The notes under the pieces were generated by a model, which saw only the letters and a program-made list of their open reading frames with translations, did no database searches and was not told the DNA's origin. A stretch of 64,000 nucleotides of DNA from Bacteroidales bacterium (GTDB taxonomy: Bacteria; Bacteroidota; Bacteroidia; Bacteroidales; Marinilabiliaceae), in NCBI GenBank assembly GCA_003249255.1, contig QKJP01000031.1:179614-243613 (forward strand), given 5' to 3'. Shown piece after piece: positions 26,264 through 35,042 of this stretch. The stretch's first letter is position 1, and each line of letters starts with the position of its first letter. The position numbers were made by a program, and so were the translations under genes.

Positions 26264-26400
26264 CATATGAAAAGAGGGCCAAAACCATTGAACTTTCTCG
26301 TTATCCCTTAATGGCAAAAACTTCACCAGGATCCTCATACCCTTATTATAGCGAGTACAATAGTTTTAGCTCCCTATTTTCACAAACCTTTTAATTAAAC
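26264..26400 (-). ncRNA. ssrS: Rod-shaped structured RNA, probable 6S RNA
   Basis: Read on the minus strand, GTGAAAA..GGG (26383 downward) pairs with CCC..TTTTCAT (ending 26267), then GCTAAAACTATTG pairs with CAATGGTTTTGGC with two G-T wobbles, giving a helix of about 23 pairs with one bulge. CTCG/CGAG closes next, leaving a large one-sided loop (CTATAATAAGGGTATGAGG) and an apical hairpin (ATCCT..AGGGAT). No open frame is present. A promoter with TTGACA and TATCTTAA lies just upstream, and a terminator follows directly. The long closed rod with an open bubble is the 6S RNA shape that sequesters RNA polymerase; the name is inference, the structured RNA is well supported. Confidence 0.65.
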
Positions 26401-26403
26401 ACA

Positions 26404-26437
26404 GTATTAAGATAAGATACAAATTAGGGAATGTCAA
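26404..26437 (-). promoter_or_regulatory. Promoter of the 6S-like RNA
   Basis: Minus strand: TTGACA (plus 26432-26437) and TATCTTAATAC (plus 26404-26414), with the TTG and TAtcTT parts about 20 bp apart, placing the start near 26397-26400. Confidence 0.5.
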
Positions 26438-26471
26438 TAAAATCATAAAAGATTATAATGAGATATTAAAA

Positions 26472-26500
26472 CAAAAAAACCCACAAGTAAAACTTGTGGG
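26472..26500 (-). terminator. Terminator of tRNA-Met
   Basis: Minus strand CCCACAAG pairs with CTTGTGGG (plus 26493-26500 and 26480-26487), then seven T residues. Confidence 0.9.
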
Positions 26501-26505
26501 TTTAG

Positions 26506-26579
26506 TACCGAGAGGCGGGCTTGAACCGCCGACCTCAGGATTATGAATCCTGCGCTCTAACCAGCTGAGCTACCTCGGC
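26506..26579 (-). tRNA. tRNA-Met (anticodon CAT), elongator-like
   Basis: 74 nt cloverleaf: acceptor GCCGAGG with TCTCGGT, D-stem GCTC/GAGC, anticodon stem CAGGA/TCCTG around loop TTCATAA, T-arm GGCGG/CCGCC. The anticodon stem lacks the three G-C pairs of initiator tRNA, so elongator Met (or lysidine-modified Ile2) is meant. G1-U72 and G7-U66 are wobble pairs. CCA not encoded. Confidence 0.93.
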
Positions 26580-26619
26580 ATTTGCAATTTTAAAGATATT
26601 TCCTTTTCTTTTGCGGTTG

Positions 26620-26651
26620 CAAATGTAGGGCAAATATCTATAACCACCAAA
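26620..26651 (-). promoter_or_regulatory. Promoter of tRNA-Met
   Basis: Minus strand TTTG (plus 26648-26651), 20-bp spacer, TACATTTG (plus 26620-26627): a textbook -33/-7 Bacteroidota promoter. Confidence 0.8.
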
Positions 26652-26830
26652 TTATTTTAAAACTTTTATTTAACCCCACCTCACAGATACAACTAAACTC
26701 TCACACTATCAGAAACTTTGACATCAAAAAAAAATTACTTTTATTCCCTTCCTAATCCAAATCAATTTTTTTTCTAAGCAGAATTCTACTATATTGCGAG
26801 CTAATACAAAATACAACAAAAACTCAACCC

Positions 26831-27217
26831 ATGGCAGGTAAAGAAAAATTTGAGTTAGAATACATAGTTACAACATCTGCACCAATACTTTTTGCAAGAC
26901 TAAGCACACCCAGTGGGTTATCTGAGTGGTTTTCTGATGATGTAAACATAAAAGGTGACATGTTCACTTTTGTATGGGATGGTTCTGAACAGCAAGCAGA
27001 GTTACTATTTAGAAAAGAAAATAAAGCTATTCGTTTTCATTGGATAGATGATGAAGATGACGATTCATACTTTGAATTTCGGATTGAAAAAGACGAATTA
27101 ACAGGTGACACAGCTCTTATCATTACAGATTATGCTGAACCCGACGAAAAAGAAGATGCAATTGAACTTTGGAATCAACAGATTGATGAATTAAAACATG
27201 GCCTAGGTTCGGCCTAA
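26831..27217 (+). CDS. START-like domain protein (AHSA1/SRPBCC fold)
   Basis: 128 aa. The N-terminus LEYIVTTSAPILFARLSTPSGLSEWFSDDVNI is the SRPBCC/AHSA1 opening strand plus helix with the conserved W-F. The middle FVWDGSEQQAELLFRKENKAIRFHW and the final amphipathic helix (EDAIELWNQQIDELKHGLGSA) complete a helix-grip fold. Family members bind hydrophobic ligands or act as small chaperone-like proteins; the function of this Bacteroidota version is not known. It is strongly acidic in the middle (DDEDDDSYFEF). Monocistronic with a terminator. Confidence 0.85.
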   Translation: MAGKEKFELEYIVTTSAPILFARLSTPSGLSEWFSDDVNIKGDMFTFVWDGSEQQAELLFRKENKAIRFHWIDDEDDDSYFEFRIEKDELTGDTALIITDYAEPDEKEDAIELWNQQIDELKHGLGSA

Positions 27218-27237
27218 AAACACATAAAATAAAAATA

Positions 27238-27272
27238 AAAATACCCGGCTAAAAAAACCGGGTATTTTTTTT
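27238..27272 (+). terminator. Terminator of the START-like gene
   Basis: ATACCCGG (27241-27248) pairs with CCGGGTAT (27258-27265), then eight T residues. Confidence 0.9.
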
Positions 27273-27350
27273 GTCAGTACATTCTTTGGATCAAATTATT
27301 TTTGAATAGTTTCAATTAACTTTGTTCTTTGATTTAAGCGCAGCGCAATA

Positions 27351-28856
27351 ATGAAGAAACTACACCTCTTTATACTAAAAAATTATTTAGGGCCACTAAC
27401 CATGACCCTATTCATTTGCTTATTCATCCTAGTCATGCAATTTCTATGGCGTTACATTGATGAATTAGTTGGAAAAGGCTTAGACTTTTTTGTTCTTCTG
27501 GAACTTTTATTTTACGCATCCATGCAAGTGGTGCCAATGGCATTACCTTTAGCTATATTATTAGCCTCTCTGATGTCATTTGGTAACCTAGGTGAACATT
27601 ATGAATTAACGGCAATAAAAGCTTCCGGCATTTCATTACCACGATTAATGATGCCATTAATTTTATTCACAATTTTAACTTCAATAGGTGCATTTTGGTT
27701 TTCGAACAATGTTCTGCCTGTGGCTAATCTAAAATTATATTCTCTACTCTACGATGTAAAACTTGCCAAACCGGAACTTGAAATAAAAGAAAAAGTTTTT
27801 TACGATGGAATAGAAGATTTTAGCATCAAAATCAATGACAAAGATCCCAAAAGTAATATGCTCTATGACATCATGATTTATGACAATCGTGATAACCTCA
27901 ACAAGAACTCCAATGTAACTCTCGCTGATTCCGGAAAGCTTCAGGTAGCCGGAAACAAAGCTTACATGCAGCTAACAATTTTTGATGGCGTTCGCTTTGA
28001 TGAAAAAGTTGACACCAAACATAGCCGAATCAAAAACCGAGATAAACAACGTTTTAGAATTGATCATTTTAAAAAACAAGTTGTCATTAAAAAGATGGAA
28101 GGATATAATCTGGAAAGAACAGATGAAAAGCTGTTCACCCATAGTGACAAAATGAAAAATTACTCTCAACTAAGGTACGATAAAGACTCTTTGATCAAAA
28201 TGAGAGATACTGTCATCATGAATCTATCTCATCAAACAAAAAATGCATACTTCGTAAAACAGGCCATTGAAAAGCAACACAAAAAGGAACATTACACTCC
28301 CATTGATTCGAGCAAACAATTAAATTCTGACTCACTATTTCAAGCCATTCCAAATAACATCCGAGCAAATGTAATCAGCTCTGCCCTATCAATGGCGAGA
28401 AGAAACAAAAACACTATTTCGGATCAAATGAGATCTTACATCAATAACTATGATGATAAAATAAATAGACACACCATAGAGCTTCACCGTAAATTTACCC
28501 TATCCTTTGCATGTTTAATTTTCTTTTTCATTGGTGCTCCATTAGGGGCAATTATTAGAAAAGGAGGACTTGGTATGCCGGTAGTTATATCGGTATTATT
28601 CTTTATTGTGTATTACATCATTGATACTTTTGGTGCCAAAATGGCCAGAGAAGGCGTATGGCCTGTATACCAAGGACTTTGGCTATCATCGGCCATACTA
28701 TTTCCAGTAGGGGTATTTCTAACCTACAAATCCGCTACCGATTCTCCATTATTGAATTCTGATGCTTATGTCATCTTCTTTAAAAAACTATTCAGAAGAG
28801 AAAAATATGACCTTACAAACCGCTTAGACAAAGAGAAAAAGAACAACAACAATTAA
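27351..28856 (+). CDS. LptF/LptG-family permease (LPS export)
   Basis: 501 aa. Six predicted helices: three at the N-terminus (LGPLTMTLFICLFILVMQFLW, LLELLFYASMQVVPMALPLAILLASLMSF, LMMPLILFTILTSIGAFWF), a long periplasmic beta-jellyroll, and three at the C-terminus (LSFACLIFFFIGAPLGAIIRKGGLG motif). This is the YjgP/YjgQ family that with LptB extracts LPS from the inner membrane. Bacteroidota often encode longer proteins, as here, with an extra basic helical segment before the last helices (about 270-370). F or G cannot be assigned. A TAACTTTG box at 27317 may be its promoter. Confidence 0.92.
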   Translation: MKKLHLFILKNYLGPLTMTLFICLFILVMQFLWRYIDELVGKGLDFFVLLELLFYASMQVVPMALPLAILLASLMSFGNLGEHYELTAIKASGISLPRLMMPLILFTILTSIGAFWFSNNVLPVANLKLYSLLYDVKLAKPELEIKEKVFYDGIEDFSIKINDKDPKSNMLYDIMIYDNRDNLNKNSNVTLADSGKLQVAGNKAYMQLTIFDGVRFDEKVDTKHSRIKNRDKQRFRIDHFKKQVVIKKMEGYNLERTDEKLFTHSDKMKNYSQLRYDKDSLIKMRDTVIMNLSHQTKNAYFVKQAIEKQHKKEHYTPIDSSKQLNSDSLFQAIPNNIRANVISSALSMARRNKNTISDQMRSYINNYDDKINRHTIELHRKFTLSFACLIFFFIGAPLGAIIRKGGLGMPVVISVLFFIVYYIIDTFGAKMAREGVWPVYQGLWLSSAILFPVGVFLTYKSATDSPLLNSDAYVIFFKKLFRREKYDLTNRLDKEKKNNNN

Positions 28857-28876
28857 CACATTGCAGATACTTTGCA

Positions 28877-28906
28877 TTGCAAAGCCTTAAGTTTTAACTA
28901 TTTTTG
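28877..28906 (+). promoter_or_regulatory. Promoter of ribBA
   Basis: TTG at 28877-28879, 19-bp spacer, TATTTTTG at 28899-28906 (TAnnTTTG). Leader to the ATG is about 35 nt, too short for an FMN riboswitch. Confidence 0.65.
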
Positions 28907-28946
28907 CAGTCAAATTTATCGGGCAACCGAATAAAAACACAGACAC

Positions 28947-30191
28947 ATGTCAGAAAATCAAGAGTTTAAGCTAGACACCATTGAAGAGGCAATCGAAGCC
29001 ATCAAAAATGGAGATTTAATCATCGTTATTGACGATGAAGACAGAGAGAATGAGGGCGATTTTGTTGCAGCAGCTGAATTGATGACACCTGAGAAGGTTA
29101 ATTTTATGGCTACTCATGGAAGAGGATTAATTTGCACCCCACTTACCGAAGATCGATGTGACGAGCTTGACCTTGAATTAATGACCGGTAAAAATACGGC
29201 TACTCACGCTACACCGTTTACCATTTCAGTAGATTTACTTGGACATGGATGTACCACCGGAATATCAGCATCGGATAGAGCCAAAACCATTTTAGCACTT
29301 ACTAATCCCGATACAAAACCTGAAGACTTAGGTCGTCCCGGACATATCTTTCCGTTAAAGGCAAAAGAAAGAGGTGTCTTACGCAGAACCGGACACACCG
29401 AGGCGGCTGTTGACTTAGCAAGATTAGCTGGTCTATCACCTGTTGGTGTACTGGTCGAAATAATGAATGAAGATGGTACCATGGCTCGTCTTCCCGACTT
29501 GGTTAAAATAGCCGAGAAGTTCAAGATGAAACTGATTACCATCAAAGACCTGATCGAATACCGATTAAGAACAGAAAGCCTAATAAAAAAAGGTGAGGAA
29601 GTTAATTTACCAACTGACTTCGGAGACTTTAGATTCATTCCTTTTAAGCAAAAATCAAATGGACTGGAGCACATGGCTCTCATCAAAGGTGAATGGAACG
29701 AAGATGAACCCATATTAGTTCGTGTACATTCTTCGTGCATCACGGGAGACATCTTCGGATCGAAGCGCTGCGAATGTGGTGAGCAATTACACAAAGCCAT
29801 GCAAACAATAGAAAAAGAAGGCAAAGGGGTAATTGTTTACATGAATCAGGAAGGCCGTGGAATTGGCTTAATGAATAAAATTAAAGCCTACAAACTTCAG
29901 GAAGAAGGCCGTGATACGGTAGAAGCAAATATTGAACTTGGATTTGAAGCTGACGAAAGAGATTATGGAGTTGGGGCTCAAATATTAAGAGAATTAGGCG
30001 TTCACAAAATGCGCTTGATGACAAACAATCCGATTAAACGCATTGGCCTTGAAGGATATGGACTGGAGATCATTGAAAATGTAAATATCGAAATACAAAC
30101 CAATCCTCACAATGAGTTTTACATGAAAACAAAACATGAGCGAATGGGACACGATCTGAATTTCTTTAAATTCAAAAAAGATAAAGAATAA
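28947..30191 (+). CDS. ribBA: Bifunctional DHBP synthase / GTP cyclohydrolase II
   Basis: 414 aa. Residues 1-203 are 3,4-dihydroxy-2-butanone-4-phosphate synthase ([12 protein letters not shown] acidic metal loop, [25 protein letters not shown]). Residues about 207-400 are GTP cyclohydrolase II, with the zinc Cys residues in [15 protein letters not shown] and the [10 protein letters not shown] substrate loop. It feeds both branches of riboflavin synthesis. Both active sites look complete. It has its own promoter and terminator and stands apart from other rib genes. Confidence 0.96.
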   Translation: MSENQEFKLDTIEEAIEAIKNGDLIIVIDDEDRENEGDFVAAAELMTPEKVNFMATHGRGLICTPLTEDRCDELDLELMTGKNTATHATPFTISVDLLGHGCTTGISASDRAKTILALTNPDTKPEDLGRPGHIFPLKAKERGVLRRTGHTEAAVDLARLAGLSPVGVLVEIMNEDGTMARLPDLVKIAEKFKMKLITIKDLIEYRLRTESLIKKGEEVNLPTDFGDFRFIPFKQKSNGLEHMALIKGEWNEDEPILVRVHSSCITGDIFGSKRCECGEQLHKAMQTIEKEGKGVIVYMNQEGRGIGLMNKIKAYKLQEEGRDTVEANIELGFEADERDYGVGAQILRELGVHKMRLMTNNPIKRIGLEGYGLEIIENVNIEIQTNPHNEFYMKTKHERMGHDLNFFKFKKDKE

Positions 30192-30192
30192 A

Positions 30193-30220
30193 AAAGGAGG
30201 CTTAAGCCTCCTTTTTTTTA
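30193..30220. terminator. Bidirectional terminator, ribBA / anmK
   Basis: Palindrome AAAGGAGGCTTAAGCCTCCTTT flanked by A and T runs between two convergent genes. Confidence 0.9.
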
Positions 30221-31285
30221 TTTTACCAAATTAATAACGCCACTACAATTATCCATCCTGGCTCCTGTTACGGATGACAAACAATTTATTTGTTCTTCCC
30301 AGCGTAACACGCCTAAGAAAGCAAAAATCAACGCTTCTTTATATTCAATTAACTCATCCCCTGGATTAACTACTTCCAAGTCTACTTTTTCTTTAATCAA
30401 CTCCATCAAGAATTCGTTATACACGCCTCCTCCGGTAAACAAAACTCTCCCGGACATGGCCTGACTTACATCACTGGCAATTCGCAAAGAAAAATGCTCA
30501 TAACAAGTTCTTAACAAATCACTCAAACTTACCTTGTATGATTTCAATATGGGTTCAAAATGATTAGCTACCCATTCTTCTCCAAGTGATTTTGGTGCAC
30601 TTTCGTAATAATACGGCAATTGCTCCAATTCATTTAATAGTCCGGATATCACATGACCATCTCGGCCAATAGCACCTTTGTCATCGTAAAATAACTGAAC
30701 GGATTTCATCAATTTATTCGCAATAAAATTTACCGGACAAATATCCCATGCGATCCGTTCATTACCTTTTTGCATCGAAATATTAGCAAAACCGCCTAAA
30801 TTAACGCAGGCTACATATTCACTAAATAAAAAATGATCACCTATTGGAACCAAAGGAGCTCCCTGCCCTCCAAGCGCAATATCTAAAGTACGAAAATCAG
30901 AAACTGTATTTATTCCTGAATAAGCTGCAATGGTGGCTCCATCTCCGATTTGTAAGGAGAGATTATTATACGGTTCATGAAAAACGGTATGCCCATGGGA
31001 AGAAATAAAATCAACCGGTTTTTCTCCGGCTACAAAAATTTTAACTTGAGTTCCTATCAACTCGCCAAATTGCCGATGCAAGTCTATTAGATCATAACCG
31101 GAAAGCGTTCGTGCCGATCTTAAACGCTGCTCCCATACCTCATCATAGGCAACTGTTGTAGACTTTAAAAGTTCATAATTCCACTTTCCATCCTTATAAA
31201 ATATGTCACATAGTACCATATCCAAACCATCGCAAGACGTTCCCGACATAAGTCCCACACAACAATAACTTCTTTCCTTCTCCAT
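30218..31285 (-). CDS. anmK: Anhydro-N-acetylmuramic acid kinase
   Basis: 355 aa from the ATG at 31285 (an upstream in-frame ATG at 31318 adds 11 residues before the conserved start). The phosphate loop GLMSGTSCDGLDMVL is right at the N-terminus; SSHGHTVFHEP, LQIGDGATIA and DFRTLDIALGGQGAPLVP are further family motifs (catalytic Asp in DFR). Phosphorylates 1,6-anhydroMurNAc while opening the anhydro ring during peptidoglycan recycling. Monocistronic. murQ, nagZ and ampG are not nearby. Confidence 0.95.
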   Translation of the reverse strand: MEKERSYCCVGLMSGTSCDGLDMVLCDIFYKDGKWNYELLKSTTVAYDEVWEQRLRSARTLSGYDLIDLHRQFGELIGTQVKIFVAGEKPVDFISSHGHTVFHEPYNNLSLQIGDGATIAAYSGINTVSDFRTLDIALGGQGAPLVPIGDHFLFSEYVACVNLGGFANISMQKGNERIAWDICPVNFIANKLMKSVQLFYDDKGAIGRDGHVISGLLNELEQLPYYYESAPKSLGEEWVANHFEPILKSYKVSLSDLLRTCYEHFSLRIASDVSQAMSGRVLFTGGGVYNEFLMELIKEKVDLEVVNPGDELIEYKEALIFAFLGVLRWEEQINCLSSVTGARMDNCSGVINLVK

Positions 31286-31404
31286 AACAATAAGATTGTT
31301 TTGATTAAACCATTGCATTAAAATACAAATATCCTGATGGACTTTGAATATATTTATTAGAAAATTGTTTTTGAAAGTACTATTTCATAAAAAACTAATG
31401 ATGT

Positions 31405-31412
31405 TACCTTTG
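31405..31412 (+). promoter_or_regulatory. -7 box of the DUF5522-fmt operon
   Basis: TACCTTTG fits TAnnTTTG. It overlaps the upstream in-frame GTG at 31412, which argues for the ATG at 31430 as start codon. Confidence 0.55.
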
Positions 31413-31429
31413 TGAAAAAAGTAAAACAA

Positions 31430-31621
31430 ATGTCTTACCTGGACGATTATTATCAGCCGGAACCATTAAAAGAAGGAGAAGACTTCTACATGGATCCTAG
31501 AGGATTTAGAATAATGACAGAAAAGTTCCTCCGTAACCGGGGCTATTGCTGTGGTAATGGATGTAAACATTGCCCTTATTTCCCTCTACACACCAAAGGT
31601 AATCGCTCCTTAAAAGAATAA
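31430..31621 (+). CDS. DUF5522 small Cys-rich protein
   Basis: 63 aa from ATG 31430. Contains the family core MTEKFLRNRGYCCGNGCKHCPY, with four Cys in a CCxxxCxxC arrangement that could hold a metal. DUF5522 proteins are small and widespread in Bacteroidota; function unknown. It ends 6 bp before fmt and shares its transcript, so a link to translation initiation or tRNA processing is possible but unproven. Confidence 0.85.
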   Translation: MSYLDDYYQPEPLKEGEDFYMDPRGFRIMTEKFLRNRGYCCGNGCKHCPYFPLHTKGNRSLKE

Positions 31622-31627
31622 CAATTC

Positions 31628-32590
31628 ATGACAGATTCTAAACTTCGTATTGTTTTCATGGGTACTCCAGACTTTGCTGTTGAAAGTCTAAAAGCCCTTG
31701 TTGAAAACAATTACAATATTGTCGGTGTCATTACCGCACCAGATCGTCCTGCCGGAAGAGGACAAAAGCTCAAGCAATCTCCTGTAAAAGAGTATGCGCT
31801 TACTCAAAACATTCCGGTATTACAACCTGAAAAACTAAAAAATGAAGATTTCTTAGCTGAGTTAAAAGCTTTGAAAGCCGATTTACAAGTCATCGTGGCC
31901 TTCAGAATGCTGCCGGAAGTGGTTTGGAACATGCCTCGCCTAGGCTCCTTTAACTTACACGGATCTTTACTCCCTCAGTACAGAGGAGCGGCTCCCATTA
32001 ACTGGGCGGTTATTAATGGCGAAAAAGAAACCGGTGTTACAACCTTCTTTTTACGCCACGAGATTGATACAGGCAATGTTATTTTTAATGATAAAATAGC
32101 CATCGAAGAAGATGATGACGCTGGTTCGGTACATGATAAATTAATGGTTATTGGAGGAAAACTGGTTGTAAAAACCGTAAAAGCCATTGAAGAAAATAAA
32201 GTGGAAGCAGTACCTCAATCTGATTTGGAAAAGGAAAACTTAAAAGATGCTCCAAAAATCTTTAAAGAAGACTGTAAAATAGATTGGAACAATGATGCCA
32301 TAAGCATTAGAAACAAGATTAGAGGCTTATCTCCATACCCAACTGCCTGGACAGAAATACTTCAAAATGACGGAAATAAAATTGGCTTAAAATTATTCAA
32401 AGTAAGCCATTGTGAAACAACTAATCTTGCTGAAGGCGAATTTGAAACCGATGGCAAAAACTATTTCAAGGTGGGAACAGCAAGTACTGACTTGCTTATC
32501 GATAGCCTACAAATGGCAGGTAAGAAAAGAATGGATGTAAAAAGTTTTCTACAAGGGTTTAAGGCAGAGAATTTCACGAAGTTATGCTAA
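31628..32590 (+). CDS. fmt: Methionyl-tRNA formyltransferase
   Basis: 320 aa. N-terminal formyltransferase domain with LRIVFMGTPDFAVESLKAL and the active-site region FNLHGSLLPQYRGAAPINWAVINGEKETGVT (Asn and His for 10-formyl-THF chemistry) and the later DTG. C-terminal OB-type tRNA-binding domain about 205-320 (IRGLSPYPTAWTEI). Formylates initiator Met-tRNA. Full length. Second gene after the DUF5522 gene; deformylase is not adjacent. Confidence 0.96.
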   Translation: MTDSKLRIVFMGTPDFAVESLKALVENNYNIVGVITAPDRPAGRGQKLKQSPVKEYALTQNIPVLQPEKLKNEDFLAELKALKADLQVIVAFRMLPEVVWNMPRLGSFNLHGSLLPQYRGAAPINWAVINGEKETGVTTFFLRHEIDTGNVIFNDKIAIEEDDDAGSVHDKLMVIGGKLVVKTVKAIEENKVEAVPQSDLEKENLKDAPKIFKEDCKIDWNNDAISIRNKIRGLSPYPTAWTEILQNDGNKIGLKLFKVSHCETTNLAEGEFETDGKNYFKVGTASTDLLIDSLQMAGKKRMDVKSFLQGFKAENFTKLC

Positions 32591-32601
32591 ATCATTACAT
32601 T

Positions 32602-32630
32602 AAAAAAGCGGCAAATGCCGCTTTTTTTAT
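32602..32630. terminator. Bidirectional terminator, fmt / LysM gene
   Basis: AGCGGCAAATGCCGCT (32607-32622) with A run before and T run after, between convergent genes. Confidence 0.9.
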
Positions 32631-33607
32631 CTTTTCTTATTCCTTAAAAACAATTGATCTCCCGCTTGTACTTTATCTCCCCTCTTCAGATTATTAAAGC
32701 GCAACAGCTTCTTTAATTTCATTCCATATTTCTGAGATATATAATGTAAAGTTTCACCTTCTTTTACAGTATGAACAGAATGAGAGCGGTGAGCTTTTCC
32801 TTTCTTTCTTTGGACATACAGTTTACTGTATTGAGCAATATCTGCATTTGATTCCAAATCGTTATAGTGGAAAATTTCCCATGAACGTAAACCAAATTCT
32901 TGAGAAATGCTTTCAAATGAATCTCCTTCTTCAATGTTTACATACTGGATTCCATTATTATATTCAACGGAGTGCGTAGTATACGGATTAATCTCAAAGT
33001 TATCTTTTCCACTTGATGAGGCATTCGATGGACGAGGCGATGGCTCCTTCACCTTTGGTGTAGACTCTTTAGCAGAAAGCGTTCCTTTATCCAACTCATA
33101 CAACTGGTGTCTTTCAATGATATCAATAAGGCGCTTAGGATACTTAGGATCAGTTGCATAACCTGCCTTCTTTAAACCGTGTGCCCAGCCTTTATAATCG
33201 GTCACCTTTAAATCAAACAAAAAAGCATAACGCTGTTTTGTTACCAAAAAATCGGAATGATCGATGTATGATTCATAGACCGTTTTATATTTTCGAAAAC
33301 ACTCGCCTCTGGAATCATCATCGTGATAAACCGTCTTTCCTTTCCAGTCTCCATGGCATTTAATTCCAAAATGATTATTTGACCTTTTTGCCAAATCACT
33401 ATTCCCATTACCGGATTCTAAAATCGCCTGCGCCATCGTGATACTAGCAGGTATCCTAACCCTTTCCATCTCTTTTATAGCAAGGTCTTTAAATTGATCA
33501 ATATAATCCTGTGAAGAATATTTTCTTGCCGGAGCCTGAGCACTCAACTGACTTGCAACAACCAAAAACAAAATAATCAAACGAACATCCCAATTTTTTT
33601 TGCTCAT
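32627..33607 (-). CDS. Secreted glucosaminidase with two LysM domains
   Basis: 326 aa from the ATG at 33607, chosen because the signal peptide follows it (MSKKNWDVRLIILFLVVASQLSAQ); 19 more in-frame residues exist upstream. Catalytic domain (Pfam glucosaminidase, GH73) at about 30-170: IPASITMAQAILESGNGNSDLAKRSNNHFGIKCH has the catalytic Glu. A Ser/Pro-rich linker precedes two LysM modules (HSVEYNNGIQYVNIEEGDSFESISQEFG and HTVKEGETLHYISQKYGMKL). It cleaves peptidoglycan in the periplasm, likely in cell separation or wall turnover. Monocistronic. Confidence 0.92.
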   Translation of the reverse strand: MSKKNWDVRLIILFLVVASQLSAQAPARKYSSQDYIDQFKDLAIKEMERVRIPASITMAQAILESGNGNSDLAKRSNNHFGIKCHGDWKGKTVYHDDDSRGECFRKYKTVYESYIDHSDFLVTKQRYAFLFDLKVTDYKGWAHGLKKAGYATDPKYPKRLIDIIERHQLYELDKGTLSAKESTPKVKEPSPRPSNASSSGKDNFEINPYTTHSVEYNNGIQYVNIEEGDSFESISQEFGLRSWEIFHYNDLESNADIAQYSKLYVQRKKGKAHRSHSVHTVKEGETLHYISQKYGMKLKKLLRFNNLKRGDKVQAGDQLFLRNKKR

Positions 33608-33731
33608 ACCCAATAAAAGCTTTTTAATTAAATAATTGACAAATATAAAAAAACGAAAAAGCACATTCTAATTCGTATTAAAAAGAATATTGTTATTTTG
33701 TCTTAAAGAATGCTACAAATATCGCTTATAT

Positions 33732-34217
33732 ATGAAGGAACTTAAGATATCCACCTCCATCCAGGTCTATGACAATGAAAACGAATTACCTGCCAAAGAT
33801 AATAATCTAATTAACTGTGCAAAAAAAGTTTGTGCCAATGCCTATTCTCCATATTCAAAATTTAATGTTGGCGCCGCAGTACTATTAGAAGATGGAACAA
33901 TTGTAACCGGAAGTAATCAAGAAAATGCAGCTTACCCATCCGGACTATGTGCTGAGCGCGTCGCATTGTTTGCCGCCAATTCTCAATACCCAAATTCTAA
34001 AGTTGTGGCAATGGCTGTAGCAGCACAAAATAAAAATGGATGGGTACACAATCCTATACCTCCATGTGGTTCGTGCCGTCAGGTTCTGGTTGAAACAGAA
34101 AACAGATTTAATCAGAAATACTACCTTTTATTACATGGTCAAAACAAAGTCTATAAAGTAAATGCAGCTTCAGACTTATTACCTTTATCTTTTATTGGTA
34201 AAGAGATTATAAAATAA
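33732..34217 (+). CDS. cdd: Cytidine deaminase
   Basis: 161 aa from ATG 33732; a TTG 42 bp upstream is in frame but gives no conserved residues. Zinc site in GLCAERVALF (Cys ligand with catalytic Glu) and PPCGSCRQVL (two Cys ligands), with the substrate loop FNVGAAVLLEDGTIVTGSNQENAAYPSG. This is the tetrameric, all-Cys type. Salvages cytidine and deoxycytidine to uridine and deoxyuridine. Divergent from the LysM gene. Confidence 0.95.
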   Translation: MKELKISTSIQVYDNENELPAKDNNLINCAKKVCANAYSPYSKFNVGAAVLLEDGTIVTGSNQENAAYPSGLCAERVALFAANSQYPNSKVVAMAVAAQNKNGWVHNPIPPCGSCRQVLVETENRFNQKYYLLLHGQNKVYKVNAASDLLPLSFIGKEIIK

Positions 34218-34314
34218 AAATCTATTTTAAGTTTTTTTAGTAGATTTAACAGTACAATTTAGACCGTGTTTTTTTTCGTTAATGGTTGAATCATACTTTA
34301 AACAAACTTTAAAA

Positions 34315-34905
34315 ATGAAACAATTCCTGAAGGTTTTATATACAATTCCTCTTTTTATTTTATTGATAAACTCCTCTTGTTCCAACAATCAATTCCCCGA
34401 TCATCCTGAAAAACTGGTATCCGCCTTTATCGAGGGCTTTAACACCCGCAATTTCGAAATGATTTCAGAAGTCACTGCCGACAGTTTTCAAATTATTGAT
34501 ATTGACTACGTAGCTTGTAATGGCAAAGAGGATTTACATCTACAATTTAAAAAAGATTCCGTCTTTAAACCCAAATACCAATTAATTGATTATAAAACAG
34601 ACAAAACCCTGTTTATTGCAAAAATTTCTAAAAGCAGTGATCGAATAGAATTTCTTCAAGACACGGCCATAACCAACCGGGTTATTTTTCTTTTTGAAAA
34701 AAATCAAATAAAAAAAATGAAAATCATTGATTACACTTATGTTGATTTCACCAAATGGAAACCGCGTAAAGACTCTTTAAACTTATGGCTAAAAGAAAAC
34801 TACCCGGAACTAGAAGATTATACTAATCAAAAAACATTAGAAAACTCAATTAAATACAATGAGGCCATTCAACTTTGGAATAAGGCTCAAAAAAATAAAG
34901 AATAA
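34315..34905 (+). CDS. NTF2/SnoaL-like lipoprotein
   Basis: 196 aa from ATG 34315, which starts the signal peptide (MKQFLKVLYTIPLFILLINSSC); the lipobox Cys is in INSSC. The mature part opens HPEKLVSAFIEGFNTRNFEMISEVTADSFQI, the typical alpha-plus-beta entry of NTF2/SnoaL folds, and beta strands follow. Charged, Lys-rich C-terminal helix. Likely an envelope lipoprotein of unknown role. It is 137 bp upstream of the GH26 gene, which has its own regulatory site. Confidence 0.7.
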   Translation: MKQFLKVLYTIPLFILLINSSCSNNQFPDHPEKLVSAFIEGFNTRNFEMISEVTADSFQIIDIDYVACNGKEDLHLQFKKDSVFKPKYQLIDYKTDKTLFIAKISKSSDRIEFLQDTAITNRVIFLFEKNQIKKMKIIDYTYVDFTKWKPRKDSLNLWLKENYPELEDYTNQKTLENSIKYNEAIQLWNKAQKNKE

Positions 34906-35005
34906 AAAGCAGATGTAGTTTCTGCAATTAGAAATTACGCACTCTCTTTTTCCGTTAAAAGTACTACTTCCTTATAGAGATATTAATAAACATGTTATTC
35001 TTACA

Positions 35006-35024
35006 AAGTGTACATTTTACACTT
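35006..35024. promoter_or_regulatory. Palindromic operator candidate upstream of GH26
   Basis: AAGTGTA-CATTT-TACACTT, a perfect 7-5-7 inverted repeat, 18 bp before the GH26 ATG. The same core GTGTA-N5-TACAC occurs at 62059-62077 upstream of the Nudix-fold regulator. It probably binds that regulator. Confidence 0.65.
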
Positions 35025-35042
35025 ATATAAAATCCACACATT

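Noticed and set aside
28857..28946. FMN riboswitch upstream of ribBA
   Set aside because: The leader after the TATTTTTG box is only about 35 nt and has none of the conserved RFN stems.
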